A stretch of 64,000 nt of DNA from Caballeronia temeraria (lineage in GTDB: Bacteria; Pseudomonadota; Gammaproteobacteria; Burkholderiales; Burkholderiaceae), in NCBI RefSeq assembly GCF_001544795.2, contig NZ_FCOI02000002.1:1-64000 (forward strand). Direction: 5' to 3'. Position numbers and translations under genes: made by a program. This document shows, piece by piece, positions 36,800-46,399 of the stretch (positions are counted from its first letter, which is position 1; every line of letters begins with the position of its first letter). The notes below the pieces were generated by a model. That model ran no database searches, had not been told where the DNA came from, and worked only from the letters and a program-made list of their open reading frames with translations.

Positions 36800-37945
36800 T
36801 TACTTTCCGCCCACGCTCTGCAGCGTCGTCCACTTCCCGCCGACGACCTTATACAGCGTGATCCCGCCGTTCTTCAGATCGCCCTTCGAGTCGTACGACA
36901 GGTGCTTCGCCGTCACGCCCTGCATGTCGGTCTTCGCGAGGAACGGCAGGTACTTCGCCGGGTCCGTCGAGTTGGCCGCCTTCATCGCGTGGAACATGGC
37001 CATCGCGCCGTCGTAGGCGTACGGCGAGTACGTCTGCACGTCTTCGTTGAAGCGCTTCTTGTACTTCGCCGAGTAGTCGGCGCCGCCCGGCATTTCGTCC
37101 ATCGGCAGGCCGGCGAGCGATGCCACCGTGCCGTCCGACGCGTCGCCCGCGATCTTCAGGAACGTGTCCGTCTTCACCATTTCGCCTGCCATCAGCGGCG
37201 CGCGGAAGCCGAGCGTCTTCATCTGCTTGACCATCGGGCCGGCTTGCGAATCTGCGCCGCCGTAATACACGAGGTCCGGATTCGTCGACTTGATCTTCGT
37301 CAGAATCGCCTTGAAGTCGACAGCCTTGTCGTTCGTGAATTCACGGTCGACGATCGTGCCGCCCGCAGCCTTCGCCGCCTTCTCGAACTGGTCGGCAAGA
37401 CCTTGGCCGTAGGCCGTGCGGTCATCGACGATCGCGATCTTCTTGACCTTCAGGTTCTTCACCGCGAACTCGCCCGCGACCGAACCCTGCTGCGTGTCCG
37501 ACGTCATCATGCGGAAGGCCGTCTTGAAGCCTTGCGTCGTGTACTCGGGCGCCGTCGCCATCGCGATTTCGGGGATGCCCGCGTTCGCGTAGATGCGCGA
37601 TGCCGGGATCGTCGTCCCCGAGTTGAAGTGGCCGAGCATGCCCTTGATGCCGTCGTCGACGAGGCGCTGCGCCACCGTCGTGCCCGTGCGCGGGTCCGCC
37701 TGGTCGTCGGCCGAACTCAGCACGATGCGCACCGGCTTGCCGCCGATCACCGGCTTCGTGGCGTTGAAGTCTTCGACGGCGAGCGTGATGCCGTTTTCCA
37801 TGTCCTTGCCGTAGTGCGCCTGCGCACCGGTCAGCGGGCCGGCGTAGCCAACCTTCACGTCTTCCGTCTGTTGTGCGACCGCGGTCCCCGCGAACAGGCC
37901 GGCGAGCGTCATGGCTGCTGCCAGCTTGGTCATCGTGTGCTTCAT
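36800..37945 (-). CDS. Branched-chain amino acid ABC transporter substrate-binding protein (LivK-like)
   Basis: 381 aa from the ATG at 37945 (AGGAGAAGC upstream). Signal peptide residues 1-24 (GTAVAQQ). Mature protein is a type I periplasmic binding fold: VKVGYAGPLTGAQAHYGKDM, MLGHFNSGTTIPASRIYANA, DLVYYGGADSQAGPMVKQMK. It would deliver Leu/Ile/Val or a related amino acid to a Liv permease, but no permease or ATPase genes are beside it, so it is an orphan component here. It follows putA on the same strand after 110 bases. Confidence 0.93.
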   Translation of the reverse strand: MKHTMTKLAAAMTLAGLFAGTAVAQQTEDVKVGYAGPLTGAQAHYGKDMENGITLAVEDFNATKPVIGGKPVRIVLSSADDQADPRTGTTVAQRLVDDGIKGMLGHFNSGTTIPASRIYANAGIPEIAMATAPEYTTQGFKTAFRMMTSDTQQGSVAGEFAVKNLKVKKIAIVDDRTAYGQGLADQFEKAAKAAGGTIVDREFTNDKAVDFKAILTKIKSTNPDLVYYGGADSQAGPMVKQMKTLGFRAPLMAGEMVKTDTFLKIAGDASDGTVASLAGLPMDEMPGGADYSAKYKKRFNEDVQTYSPYAYDGAMAMFHAMKAANSTDPAKYLPFLAKTDMQGVTAKHLSYDSKGDLKNGGITLYKVVGGKWTTLQSVGGK

Positions 37946-38009
37946 AGCTTCTCCTGGTTCCAGTGTGGATGGCAGCTTGTGCCGGGATCGCCGTGCCTGC
38001 TGCCGATTG

Positions 38010-38037
38010 TTTGAATTCGTTTGAATTCGTTTGAATC
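38010..38037. repeat. Short tandem repeat TTTGAATTCG
   Basis: Two full and one nearly full copy of a 10-base unit between putA and the LivK-like gene. A minor feature; it could vary in copy number between strains. Confidence 0.75.
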
Positions 38038-38055
38038 GAGCGCTCGAGGGGTGTC

Positions 38056-41000
38056 TCAACCGATCGTCATCAAATTCGCATTGCCGCCCGCCGCCGCCGT
38101 GTTCACGCTCACCGAGCGTTCTGTCAGCAGACGTTCGAGCGCATAGTCTTCGCCGTCGTGGCCAGCGTCGGCGAACGCTCCCGCAGCCACGCCCTGCACC
38201 GATACGATCGGCCCCGGACGCTTCGCGACTTCCTTCACGAGCGACAGCAGTTCATCGCTGTCGCCTTCGAACAGAACGGCGTCGAAATCTTCCGCCGCTT
38301 TCCTGACCATCGCATACGGCTTGAGCGACGCAGGCAGCGACGCCGCCAGCTGCTCGCCCGCCGATCCGGCGAACAACGCGCGGTTGCCCGTCGCCAGCAC
38401 GGCGGCGAGTTGCGCACGCGCGCCGCTCTCCGTCGCCGCCACGCACAGCACCGTGCCGCGCGCGCCGAGCGTGTACGTGTTGCGCTCGCCGGTCGGGCCG
38501 TTCAGCACCGCGGTCGCGCCCGCCATCACGTGTTGCAGGTAACCGTCGCAGCGCGCGGCCGTCTGCGGATCGCGCTCGCCGAGCGCCCAGTCGCGCAACG
38601 CGGTGAGCGCGGCGGCGGGCGCATCCTTCGACGCAGCCTGATCGACGACGAGCGTGCTCGCGAGCGATTTCGGCAGACCGGTCGGACGTTTCGCGAGCAG
38701 GCGTTGCAGATACAAAGCGCCGCCCGCCTTCGGACCGGTTCCCGACAAGCCTTCGCCGCCGAACGGCTGCACGCCGACCACGGCGCCGATCACGTTGCGG
38801 TTCACATAAATGTTGCCCACATGCGCCCGCGAGATCACATGCGCGATGGTTTCGTCGATACGCGTATGGATGCCGAGCGTGAGGCCGTAACCCGTCGAGC
38901 GAATTTGGTCGAGGAGTTTATCAAGATTGGAACGGCGGTAACGCACCACATGCAGCACCGGGCCGAACACTTCGCGCTTGAGTTCGTCGATGCTGTCCAG
39001 CTCGATCAACGTCGGCGGCACGAACGTGCCTTGCGCGCAGTTGTCGGGCAGCGGCAGTTGCGTAACGTTGCGGCCTTTGTCGCGCATCCCGGCGATGTGC
39101 GCATCGATGCCGCGTTTCGCGTCGGCGTCGATCACGGGGCCGACGTCCGTCGACAGACGATCCGGATTGCCGACCGCGAGCTGGTTCATCGCGCCCGTCA
39201 GCATTTCGAGCGTGCGATCCGCGACGTCGTCCTGCAGGCACAGCACGCGCAGCGCCGAGCAGCGCTGGCCGGCCGAATCGAACGACGATTGCAGCACGTC
39301 CGCGACCACTTGCTCCGCGAGCGCCGACGAATCGACGATCATCGCGTTCTGGCCGCCGGTTTCGGCGATCAGCGGAATCGGACGGCCATCCGGATCGAGG
39401 CGCTCGGACAGCGTCTTGTTGATGAGGCGCGCGACTTCCGTCGAGCCGGTGAACATGACGGCACGCGTGCGCGGATCGGCGACGAGCGCCGCGCCGACCG
39501 TTTCGCCATTGCCCGGCAGCAGTTGCACCGCGCCCGCCGGCACGCCGGCTTCGCGCAGGATGCGCACGGCTTGCGCGGCGATCAGCGGCGTTTGCTCCGC
39601 GGGCTTCGCGAGCACCGGATTGCCGGCGGCGAGCGCGGCGGCGACCTGGCCCATGAAGATCGCGAGCGGGAAGTTCCACGGGCTGATGCACACGACCGGA
39701 CCGAGCGGCCGATGCGTATCGTTCGAAAACTCGGCACGAATCTGCGACGCGTAGTAGCGCAGGAAATCGATCGCCTCGCGAATCTCCGCGATGGCGTTCG
39801 GCAGCGACTTGCCCGCTTCGCGCACGACGAGGCCCATCAGCGTGTGCATCTGCGCTTCGAGCAGGTCGGCGGCGCGCGCGAGGCAATCGGCGCGGTCGTC
39901 GACGGGCGTCGCCTGCCAGATCGGCGCGGCGGCGACCGCGTTGGCGATCGCGGCGCTGACCTGTTCCGGCGACGCTTCGACCACGGTTCCGACGAGATCG
40001 CGCAGATCCGACGGATTGCGCACATCGCGTGCGACGCCGTTGCCGATATCGCCGCCTTCGAGCATCGGTTCCGCGCGCCACGGATGATGCGCGCTCGCCA
40101 GCAACGCCGACGACAGCGACGCCAGCCGATGCTCGTTCGAGAGATCGAGGCCCATCGAATTGGAGCGCTCGTCGCCATAAAGCTGGCGCGGCAACGGAAT
40201 CTTCGCGTGCGGCGCGCCGAGCGGCGTGATCGCCTGCGCTTCGTCGATCGGATCGCGCACGAGTTCCTTGACCGGAAACGATTCATCGGCGATGCGGTTC
40301 ACGAACGACGTATTCGCGCCGTTTTCCAGCAGACGGCGCACGAGATACGCGAGCAGCGTTTCATGCGTGCCGACCGGCGCATACACGCGGCACGGACGAT
40401 TCAGCTTGTCGCGGCCAGTGACTTCTTCGTAGAGCGGCTCGCCCATGCCGTGCAGGCACTGGAACTCGTACTGGCCGGGATAGTAGTTCTGTCCCGCGAG
40501 GTGATAGATCGCGGACAGCGTGAACGCGTTGTGCGTCGCGAATTGCGGATAGACGGCATCCGGCGCGCCGAGCAGCTTCTTCGCGCACGCGAGATACGAG
40601 ATGTCCGTATAAATCTTGCGCGTGTAGACCGGATAACCTTCGAGGCCATCGACCTGCGCGCGCTTGATTTCCGTGTCCCAGTACGCGCCCTTCACGAGAC
40701 GGATCATCAAGCGATGACGGCTGCGGCGCGCGAGATCGATCAGATAATCGATCACGAACGGGCAGCGCTTCTGATACCCCTGCACCACGAAGCCGATGCC
40801 GTTCCAGCCCGCGAGTTCCGGATCGAAACAGAGCGCTTCGAGCAGATCGAGCGAAATTTCGAGGCGATCCGCCTCTTCCGCGTCGATGTTCAGGCCGATG
40901 TCATAACGGCGCGCCAGTTGCGCGAGCGACCGCACGCGCGGCAGCAGCTCGTTCATCGTGCGTTCCTGCTGCGAGCGCGAGTAACGCGGATGCAGCGCGG

Positions 41001-41982
41001 ACAGCTTGATCGAAATGCCCGGGCCTTCGTAGATGCCGCGCCCGCCCGCCGCCTTGCCGATCGCATGAATCGCCTGCTCGTAGGACGCGTAGTAGCGCTG
41101 CGCGTCTTCTTCCGTCGTCGCGGCTTCGCCGAGCATGTCGTAGGAGTAGCGGAACCCGCGCGCTTCGTACTTGCGGCTGTTCGCGAGCGCTTCGGAGATG
41201 GTCTCGCCGGTCACGAACTGCTCGCCCATCAGGCGCATCGCCATGTCGACGCCCTTGCGGATCAGCGGCTCGCCGCCGCGGCCGATCAAACGCGTCAGCG
41301 CCGACGAGAGGCCCGCTTCGCTGTTCGTCGTCACGAGCTTGCCGGTGATCATCAGGCCCCACGTCGCCGCGTTCACGAACAGCGACGGCGCCTGGCCCAT
41401 ATGCGATTTCCAGTCACCCTTGCTGATCTTGTCGCGGATCAGCGCGTCGCGCGTGGCGCGGTCGGGAATGCGCAGCAGCGCTTCGGCGAGGCACATCAGC
41501 GCCACGCCTTCCTGGCTCGACAGCGAGAATTCGTGGATCAATCCTTCGACGCCGCCGCCCGAGCTTTTCGCGCGCAACGCTTCGACGAGCTTCGTCGCGA
41601 GCTTTTCCGTTTCAGCCGACACGTTCGACGGCAGCCGCGCCTGACCGATCAGGAACGGCACGCACTCCGGCTCCGGCCGGCGATACGCCGCCGTGATCGC
41701 CGCGCGCAGCACGGATTGCGGCTGCACGTTCTGCGCGAAATCGAGGAAGGGATGCGGCGCACCGTCTTCATCGCCATCGACGGAAGGGGCATCGGCCATT
41801 TCCGACGCGCCGTTCGCGCCCGACAGCTCGGGCGGAAGCTGGCCATGCTCGATGCGCTCCAGATAGGCGAAGATCGCCTGCTTGATCAGCCAGTGGGGAG
41901 TGCGTTCGAGACGCGTCGCGGCATCTTTGAGCCGTGAACGCAGCAAATCGTCGACTTTGACGCCTAGGGTTGTGCTCGCCAT
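38056..41982 (-). CDS. putA: Trifunctional proline utilisation protein PutA
   Basis: 1308 aa. Residues about 1-48 are a ribbon-helix-helix DNA-binding domain almost identical to E. coli PutA (TTLGVKVDDLLRSRLKDAAT, RTPHWLIKQAIF). The proline dehydrogenase barrel (about 180-520) includes LSALHPRYSRSQ and RLVKGAYWDTEIKRAQ. The P5C dehydrogenase domain (about 620-1080) has ISPWNFPLAIF, the general base Glu in AETGGQN and the catalytic Cys in SAGQRCSALR. It oxidises proline to glutamate and represses its own gene. The upstream region has an inverted pair of GTTGCA operators over the -35 element. Confidence 0.97.
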   Translation of the reverse strand: MASTTLGVKVDDLLRSRLKDAATRLERTPHWLIKQAIFAYLERIEHGQLPPELSGANGASEMADAPSVDGDEDGAPHPFLDFAQNVQPQSVLRAAITAAYRRPEPECVPFLIGQARLPSNVSAETEKLATKLVEALRAKSSGGGVEGLIHEFSLSSQEGVALMCLAEALLRIPDRATRDALIRDKISKGDWKSHMGQAPSLFVNAATWGLMITGKLVTTNSEAGLSSALTRLIGRGGEPLIRKGVDMAMRLMGEQFVTGETISEALANSRKYEARGFRYSYDMLGEAATTEEDAQRYYASYEQAIHAIGKAAGGRGIYEGPGISIKLSALHPRYSRSQQERTMNELLPRVRSLAQLARRYDIGLNIDAEEADRLEISLDLLEALCFDPELAGWNGIGFVVQGYQKRCPFVIDYLIDLARRSRHRLMIRLVKGAYWDTEIKRAQVDGLEGYPVYTRKIYTDISYLACAKKLLGAPDAVYPQFATHNAFTLSAIYHLAGQNYYPGQYEFQCLHGMGEPLYEEVTGRDKLNRPCRVYAPVGTHETLLAYLVRRLLENGANTSFVNRIADESFPVKELVRDPIDEAQAITPLGAPHAKIPLPRQLYGDERSNSMGLDLSNEHRLASLSSALLASAHHPWRAEPMLEGGDIGNGVARDVRNPSDLRDLVGTVVEASPEQVSAAIANAVAAAPIWQATPVDDRADCLARAADLLEAQMHTLMGLVVREAGKSLPNAIAEIREAIDFLRYYASQIRAEFSNDTHRPLGPVVCISPWNFPLAIFMGQVAAALAAGNPVLAKPAEQTPLIAAQAVRILREAGVPAGAVQLLPGNGETVGAALVADPRTRAVMFTGSTEVARLINKTLSERLDPDGRPIPLIAETGGQNAMIVDSSALAEQVVADVLQSSFDSAGQRCSALRVLCLQDDVADRTLEMLTGAMNQLAVGNPDRLSTDVGPVIDADAKRGIDAHIAGMRDKGRNVTQLPLPDNCAQGTFVPPTLIELDSIDELKREVFGPVLHVVRYRRSNLDKLLDQIRSTGYGLTLGIHTRIDETIAHVISRAHVGNIYVNRNVIGAVVGVQPFGGEGLSGTGPKAGGALYLQRLLAKRPTGLPKSLASTLVVDQAASKDAPAAALTALRDWALGERDPQTAARCDGYLQHVMAGATAVLNGPTGERNTYTLGARGTVLCVAATESGARAQLAAVLATGNRALFAGSAGEQLAASLPASLKPYAMVRKAAEDFDAVLFEGDSDELLSLVKEVAKRPGPIVSVQGVAAGAFADAGHDGEDYALERLLTERSVSVNTAAAGGNANLMTIG

Positions 41983-42281
41983 ATTTCCTTCGTTTGCCGG
42001 TCATGCCCACCCGGCCAGAGACCTGAAAAGTTGGCGAATCGTACCCCGCTGATTTAAAAGGTGCAACCGAGATTTTCGCTAGGGTTGCACCACAATGAAA
42101 CCCTTATGCCATAAGGCTTTCAGCGGTGCACCGGCGGACGGCGGCTGGCGGTTGCGGCCTAGTAGTTTCCCTAACCCGGAAATTTTTGGGATAGCCCCTA
42201 AGTTATTCCTCGGGCGCCGCCGATATAAACGTCATGCGTCGCACACGGCGCAGCGTTCGCGGTCTCGGGGAGAGCAACGGC
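41983..42281. other. putA upstream intergenic region
   Basis: About 299 bases to the small open frame at 42282. It holds the putA promoter/operator. Beyond it, at 42104-42118, is a short palindromic stretch (CCTTATGCCATAAGG). The rest shows nothing definite. Confidence 0.6.
42038..42091 (-). promoter_or_regulatory. putA promoter with overlapping PutA operator
   Basis: Minus strand -35 TTGCAC (42066-42061), 17-base spacer, -10 TACGAT (42043-42038). A perfect 9-base inverted repeat, GGTGCAACC at 42060-42068 and GGTTGCACC at 42083-42091, covers the -35. Each arm contains GTTGCA, the E. coli PutA recognition sequence. The encoded DNA-binding domain is nearly identical to that of E. coli, so autorepression is expected. 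Confidence 0.82.
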
Positions 42282-42503
42282 ATGAGCACTTGGATGGTGG
42301 TAACCAGCGTTTGGGCGATGTTGGCGCTTTGCGCCGTGCTGTTCGTGCGGGGCGCATCATTGCGCCATCGCCGGATGGAGGATTTTTACGGCGAACGCGA
42401 CGCCGACGGCAATCATACGTCGAGCGGATCGACCTCGACGTTCCAGCGCAGCACGCCCTTGAGCGAGCGCAGCACCGGCTGCCACGCGCGCAGCGACGCC
42501 TGA
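42282..42503 (+). CDS. Possible small membrane protein, antisense to priA 3' end
   Basis: 73 aa from the ATG at 42282, which has GGGGAGAG upstream. Residues about 4-24 (WMVVTSVWAMLALCAVLFVR) form one membrane helix, then a basic stretch RHRRMEDFYGERD. The last ~30 codons run antisense into priA and are low-complexity Ser/Thr, so the biologically meaningful part may be only the first ~40 residues. Family unknown. It may be a chance frame. Confidence 0.42.
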   Translation: MSTWMVVTSVWAMLALCAVLFVRGASLRHRRMEDFYGERDADGNHTSSGSTSTFQRSTPLSERSTGCHARSDA

Positions 42504-44680
42504 AGCGCGGCGCGCGACGCGCTTTCCAGCAGCAGTTGCGCCCGGTGCACATTGAACACTTTGACGATGGTGAGCGGCACCGCGTCGTAGACCGTCACGC
42601 GGTCCGCGCCGGGCAGCGACGCGAACGCCGCCGCCGCGTCGCCCAAAAACGTGAGCGCGGCTTCGAGCGTGCGGCCCTCGGCGCGCAGCATCGCCTGATA
42701 GACGAACGGCGGAAGGCGCGCGTCGCGCCGCTCGGCGAGCGTCGAATTCGCGAAACCCACGTAGTCTTGCCGCGATAGCGCCTGATACAGCGCGTGGCGC
42801 GGATAGCGCGTCTGGATCATCACTTCGCCAGGCAATCCGGCCCGTCCCGCACGTCCGCTCACCTGCGTCAGTTGCGCGAACAGCCGCTCGCTCGCCCGGA
42901 AGTCGTGGGAAAAGAGCGCAGTGTCGGCATTCAGCACGCCGACGAGCGTCACGCGCCGGAAGTCGTGGCCTTTCGCGATCATCTGCGTGCCGACGAGAAT
43001 GTCGACTTCGCCCGCGTGGACATCGGAGAACAGCGCCTGCGCGCTGCCCTTGCGACGCGTGCTGTCGGCATCGATACGCAGGACGCGCGCGCCCGGCACC
43101 ACGCTCGCGAGTGTTTCCTCGACGCGTTGCGTGCCGCGGCCCATCGGCGCGATATCGATGTTGCCGCAATCCGGACACGACTTCGGAATGCGCGACTCCC
43201 ATCCGCAGTGATGGCAGCGCAGCGCGCGCTCCGGCTTATGTAGCACGGCATAGGCGCTGCAACGCGGGCAGCCCGCGACCCAGCCGCAGGCGTCGCAGGA
43301 CAGAATCGGCGCATAGCCGCGCCGGTTCAGGAACACGAGACTCTGCTCGCCCCGCTCGACGCGCGTTTTCAGCGCGGCGATCAGCGGTCCCGCGAGACCA
43401 TCGACCGAGGCGCGCCCGCGCCGTCGTTCCTCTTCCAGATCGATGAGACGGACGCTCGGCAGCGCGGCTTCCGCGACCGCGCGGCGCGTGAGCGTCAGCC
43501 GGGTGTAGCGGCCCTGCTCCGCCTGCCACCACGTTTCGAGCGACGGCGTCGCGGACCCGAGCACCACGGGAATATCCAGTTGCTTGGCACGATAAACCGC
43601 CAGATCGCGCGCGGAATAGCGCAAGCCTTCCTGCTGCTTGTAGGCGGGATCGTGTTCTTCATCGACGACGATCATTGCGAGCTTCGGCATCGATGCGAGT
43701 ATCGCGAGACGCGTGCCGAGCACGATGCGGGCGCTGCCCGTGTGCGCCGCGAGCCAGTGACGCGCGCGCTCGCCTTCGGCGAGGCCGCTGTGCAATGTGA
43801 CGATGGAGCCGTCCGCGAGCGCCGAGAAACGCGCGCGGAATGCCGCCTCGAACTGCGGCGTCAGGTTGATTTCGGGCACGAGGATGAGCGCTTGCGCGTC
43901 CGGACGGGCGGCGAGCAACGCGGCGAGCGCGTGCAGATAGACTTCGGTCTTGCCGCTGCCGGTCACGCCGTGAAGCAGGAACGGGGCGAATCCTTGAGCG
44001 TTGGCAATGCCATCGACGGCGTCGCGTTGTTCGTCGGTCAGGAGCGGCAGCGGCGCGGCGCCGGTCGGGAGCATGAGCGCGAGCACATCCGGCTCGACGA
44101 TGTCCGCCGTCACCGTTTCGATCCAGCCGCGCGCGAGCCAGTCATCGAACGTCGTGCTTGCTTTGGGATGCAGCGCGCGGGCATCGGACAGGGCGAGCGA
44201 CGGCTGTTCCGCGAGGGCATCGGCGAGACGGCGCAGGGCGCTCGCGCGTGCGGGCAGAGCGTCGGGCAGTTGCGCGCGCCCTTCGGCCAGCATGCGGAAA
44301 CGCGGTTCGACAGCGAACAGCCGAGTCCAGCGAGACGCGTCGCGCAGCGCCTGAGGCAGCGCCGGCAGCGCGACTTCGCCGAGACCACGCTGATAGTAGT
44401 CGGCGGCGAAAGCGGTCAGCGCGATCCAGTTCTCGGACAGCGGCGGACAGCCGTCGCAAATCAACGTGACGCTGCGCAATTTGCCTTCAGGCACGTCGCT
44501 TGAATGAGCGATTTCGCAGATCAGCCCGACGACTTCGCGTCGCCCGAACGGAACCTGCACCAACATGCCGATGGCGGGCGCGTCCGGCAGCGCATAGCGG
44601 TAGTCGAACAGCACGGACAAGGGCTGATCGACCGCGACGCGCACGAAAAGACCGGTCACCGTACGTGGCCCCGCGTACAA
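42413..44680 (-). CDS. priA: Primosomal replication-restart helicase PriA
   Basis: 755 aa from a TTG at 44680; a GTG at 44659 is an alternative. N-terminal DNA-binding domain VRVAVDQPLSVLFDYRYALP. Helicase motifs: LLHGVTGSGKTEVYLHALAA (Walker A), VVDEEHDPAYKQQEGLRYSA (DEEH box), LGSATPSLETW. The zinc-binding cysteines follow: CDACGWVAGCPRCSAY, CHHCGWESRIPKSCPDCG. It reloads the replisome at stalled forks. It is divergent from nothing; the 439 bases upstream hold paired DnaA-box-like sites. Confidence 0.96.
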   Translation of the reverse strand: MYAGPRTVTGLFVRVAVDQPLSVLFDYRYALPDAPAIGMLVQVPFGRREVVGLICEIAHSSDVPEGKLRSVTLICDGCPPLSENWIALTAFAADYYQRGLGEVALPALPQALRDASRWTRLFAVEPRFRMLAEGRAQLPDALPARASALRRLADALAEQPSLALSDARALHPKASTTFDDWLARGWIETVTADIVEPDVLALMLPTGAAPLPLLTDEQRDAVDGIANAQGFAPFLLHGVTGSGKTEVYLHALAALLAARPDAQALILVPEINLTPQFEAAFRARFSALADGSIVTLHSGLAEGERARHWLAAHTGSARIVLGTRLAILASMPKLAMIVVDEEHDPAYKQQEGLRYSARDLAVYRAKQLDIPVVLGSATPSLETWWQAEQGRYTRLTLTRRAVAEAALPSVRLIDLEEERRRGRASVDGLAGPLIAALKTRVERGEQSLVFLNRRGYAPILSCDACGWVAGCPRCSAYAVLHKPERALRCHHCGWESRIPKSCPDCGNIDIAPMGRGTQRVEETLASVVPGARVLRIDADSTRRKGSAQALFSDVHAGEVDILVGTQMIAKGHDFRRVTLVGVLNADTALFSHDFRASERLFAQLTQVSGRAGRAGLPGEVMIQTRYPRHALYQALSRQDYVGFANSTLAERRDARLPPFVYQAMLRAEGRTLEAALTFLGDAAAAFASLPGADRVTVYDAVPLTIVKVFNVHRAQLLLESASRAALQASLRAWQPVLRSLKGVLRWNVEVDPLDV

Positions 44681-44774
44681 GGGCTCGACACAGCGACGCG
44701 CCCGACCCGTCCGAAGTTAAAGTGAAACATCAGAATCGTCTGTAAACCGCCGATTAGTTTTGGATTTCCGATGC

Positions 44775-44795
44775 TTTCCACAGGCCTGTGGATAA
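44775..44795. promoter_or_regulatory. Inverted pair of DnaA-box-like sites
   Basis: TGTGGATAA at 44787-44795 is the reverse complement of the strict DnaA box TTATCCACA. TTTCCACAG at 44775-44783 faces it, differing at two positions. The two make a palindrome TTTCCACAGGCCTGTGGATAA-like core. They lie just upstream of priA. Confidence 0.6.
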
Positions 44796-45091
44796 CTTTG
44801 TTGAGAAGTGCGTTCGTGGTCGGCGCAAACAATGTCACGAATCCCTTATGTGCGCTAGCCCACATTTCGGGCAAAGCTCTCGAAAATCCTTAAAAATCAT
44901 TGACTTGAAGCACATATAGCGACACTTTATGGGTTGCCGGAGGCCATACGTCTGATGGCGCGCCGCAACGAACAAATTGTGCATAAGTTCAGTCTTGACA
45001 TCGGGGGACGCCGCGCGAGCCGGTCGATTCAGACAGAATGCTCCAGCCGCTGACTATTTTCCCCGGCAGACCAAGTGTGCGCTGCAGCATT

Positions 45092-45115
45092 CGTCCGAAA
45101 ATCGACTTTCGGACG
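45092..45115 (-). repeat. Inverted repeat downstream of hemE
   Basis: CGTCCGAAA, loop ATCGAC, TTTCGGACG; nine perfect pairs, five bases past the hemE stop. It may serve as a terminator although no T-run follows the stem on the minus strand. Confidence 0.6.
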
Positions 45116-45119
45116 CGAT

Positions 45120-46217
45120 TTACTGCGCAGTCCCGCTGGCGCGCATCGCACGGCTGTGGCGATGAACCTCGTCGACGAGTTCCGCAACGTTCTCCGGCGG
45201 CGTGAATTGCGAGATGCCGTGGCCGAGGTTGAACACGTGGCCCGGAAAATTTCCGAAGCTGTCGAGCACGGCGCGGGCTTCGGTGCGAATCGATGCGGGC
45301 GGCGCGAACAGCACGCTCGGATCGATGTTCCCTTGCAGCGCCACACGCGATCCGACCTTCTCCCGCGCGCGGCCCAGATTCATGGTCCAGTCGAGACCGA
45401 CGGCATCGACGCCCGTCGCGGCGATTTCCTCGATCCACAGTCCGCCGCCTTTGGTGAACGTGATGACCGGCACGCGCTGGCCGTCGTGCTCGCGCTTCAG
45501 TCCTGCGACCACTTTCGCGATGTATTCGAGCGAAAAGCGCTGATACGCGCCGTCGGCGAGTGCGCCGCCCCACGTGTCGAAGATCATGACGGCCTGCGCG
45601 CCCGCTTCGATCTGCGCGTTCAGATACGCGGTCACGGCTTGCGCGTTCACATCGAGGATGCGATGCATCAAATCCGGGCGCGAATACGCCATCGACTTGA
45701 CCGTCCGATGATCGTCCGAGCCGCCGCCTTCGACCATGTAGCACGCGAGCGTCCACGGACTGCCCGAAAAGCCGATCAGCGGCACTTTCTGGCGGCCCTG
45801 CGCGTCGGTGAGCGCGCGGCGGATCTGGCTCACGGCGTCGGTGACATAGGAGAGCGTCGCGCCGATGTCGGGCACGGCGAGCCGCTTCACGTCGTCTTCG
45901 GTGCGCACCGTGCGCTCGAAGCGCGGACCTTCGCCCTGCACGAAGTTCAGGCCGAGACCCATCGCGTCAGGGACGGTGAGGATGTCGGAGAAAAGAATCG
46001 CGGCGTCGAGCGGAAAGCGTTCGAGCGGCTGAAGCGTCACTTCGGTGGCGTAATCCGGATTCTTCGCGAGGCCGAGAAAACTGCCCGCCCGGGCGCGCGT
46101 TGCGTTGTATTCCGGCAGATAGCGCCCCGCCTGACGCATCAGCCAGATCGGCGTGTAGTCGGTCGGCTGGCGCAGGAGCGCACGCAGGAAGGTGTCGTTC
46201 AGAAGAGTGTGTGCCAC
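45120..46217 (-). CDS. hemE: Uroporphyrinogen decarboxylase
   Basis: 365 aa from a GTG at 46217. N-terminal [19 protein letters not shown] is signature 1 with the substrate-anchoring arginines; [19 protein letters not shown] is signature 2. It removes four acetate carboxyls from uroporphyrinogen III to give coproporphyrinogen III in haem synthesis; cytosolic dimer. It is followed by the 45092-45115 inverted repeat. Confidence 0.97.
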   Translation of the reverse strand: MAHTLLNDTFLRALLRQPTDYTPIWLMRQAGRYLPEYNATRARAGSFLGLAKNPDYATEVTLQPLERFPLDAAILFSDILTVPDAMGLGLNFVQGEGPRFERTVRTEDDVKRLAVPDIGATLSYVTDAVSQIRRALTDAQGRQKVPLIGFSGSPWTLACYMVEGGGSDDHRTVKSMAYSRPDLMHRILDVNAQAVTAYLNAQIEAGAQAVMIFDTWGGALADGAYQRFSLEYIAKVVAGLKREHDGQRVPVITFTKGGGLWIEEIAATGVDAVGLDWTMNLGRAREKVGSRVALQGNIDPSVLFAPPASIRTEARAVLDSFGNFPGHVFNLGHGISQFTPPENVAELVDEVHRHSRAMRASGTAQ

Positions 46218-46399
46218 GTCGCTCGATGCTTAAGGCGGAGAATCATCCATTCTACCGGAGCGCCCGAAAGTTTACGCCGGCTGAGTCCGGCAATACGGGA
46301 TGACTCATGCCGCGCGGCCTATGTCGTTTGGCCGGGTTTCAGACAGCCGGAGGCGTCGTTATGATCGATGTGCTTACACAACTAGAACCAGGAGAATCG

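Larger units (their letters stand above)
44681..45119. other. Intergenic priA-hemE, AT-richer
   Basis: About 439 bases, clearly richer in A and T than the genes around it. It holds an inverted pair of DnaA-box-like sites at 44775-44795 and a perfect 9-base inverted repeat at 45092-45115. No gene is supported. Confidence 0.6.

Noticed and set aside
38158..41937. 1259-codon open frame antisense to putA
   Set aside because: Arg/His/Ala-rich shadow of a high-GC gene with no family motif. The putA frame has full domain content. Similar long antisense frames over gcvP (18633-21371), rep (24623-26605) and others are rejected for the same reason.
44681..45119. Candidate chromosomal origin of replication
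   Set aside because: Only two DnaA-like sites, no dnaA or dnaN next to it, and no array of AT-rich 13-mers.
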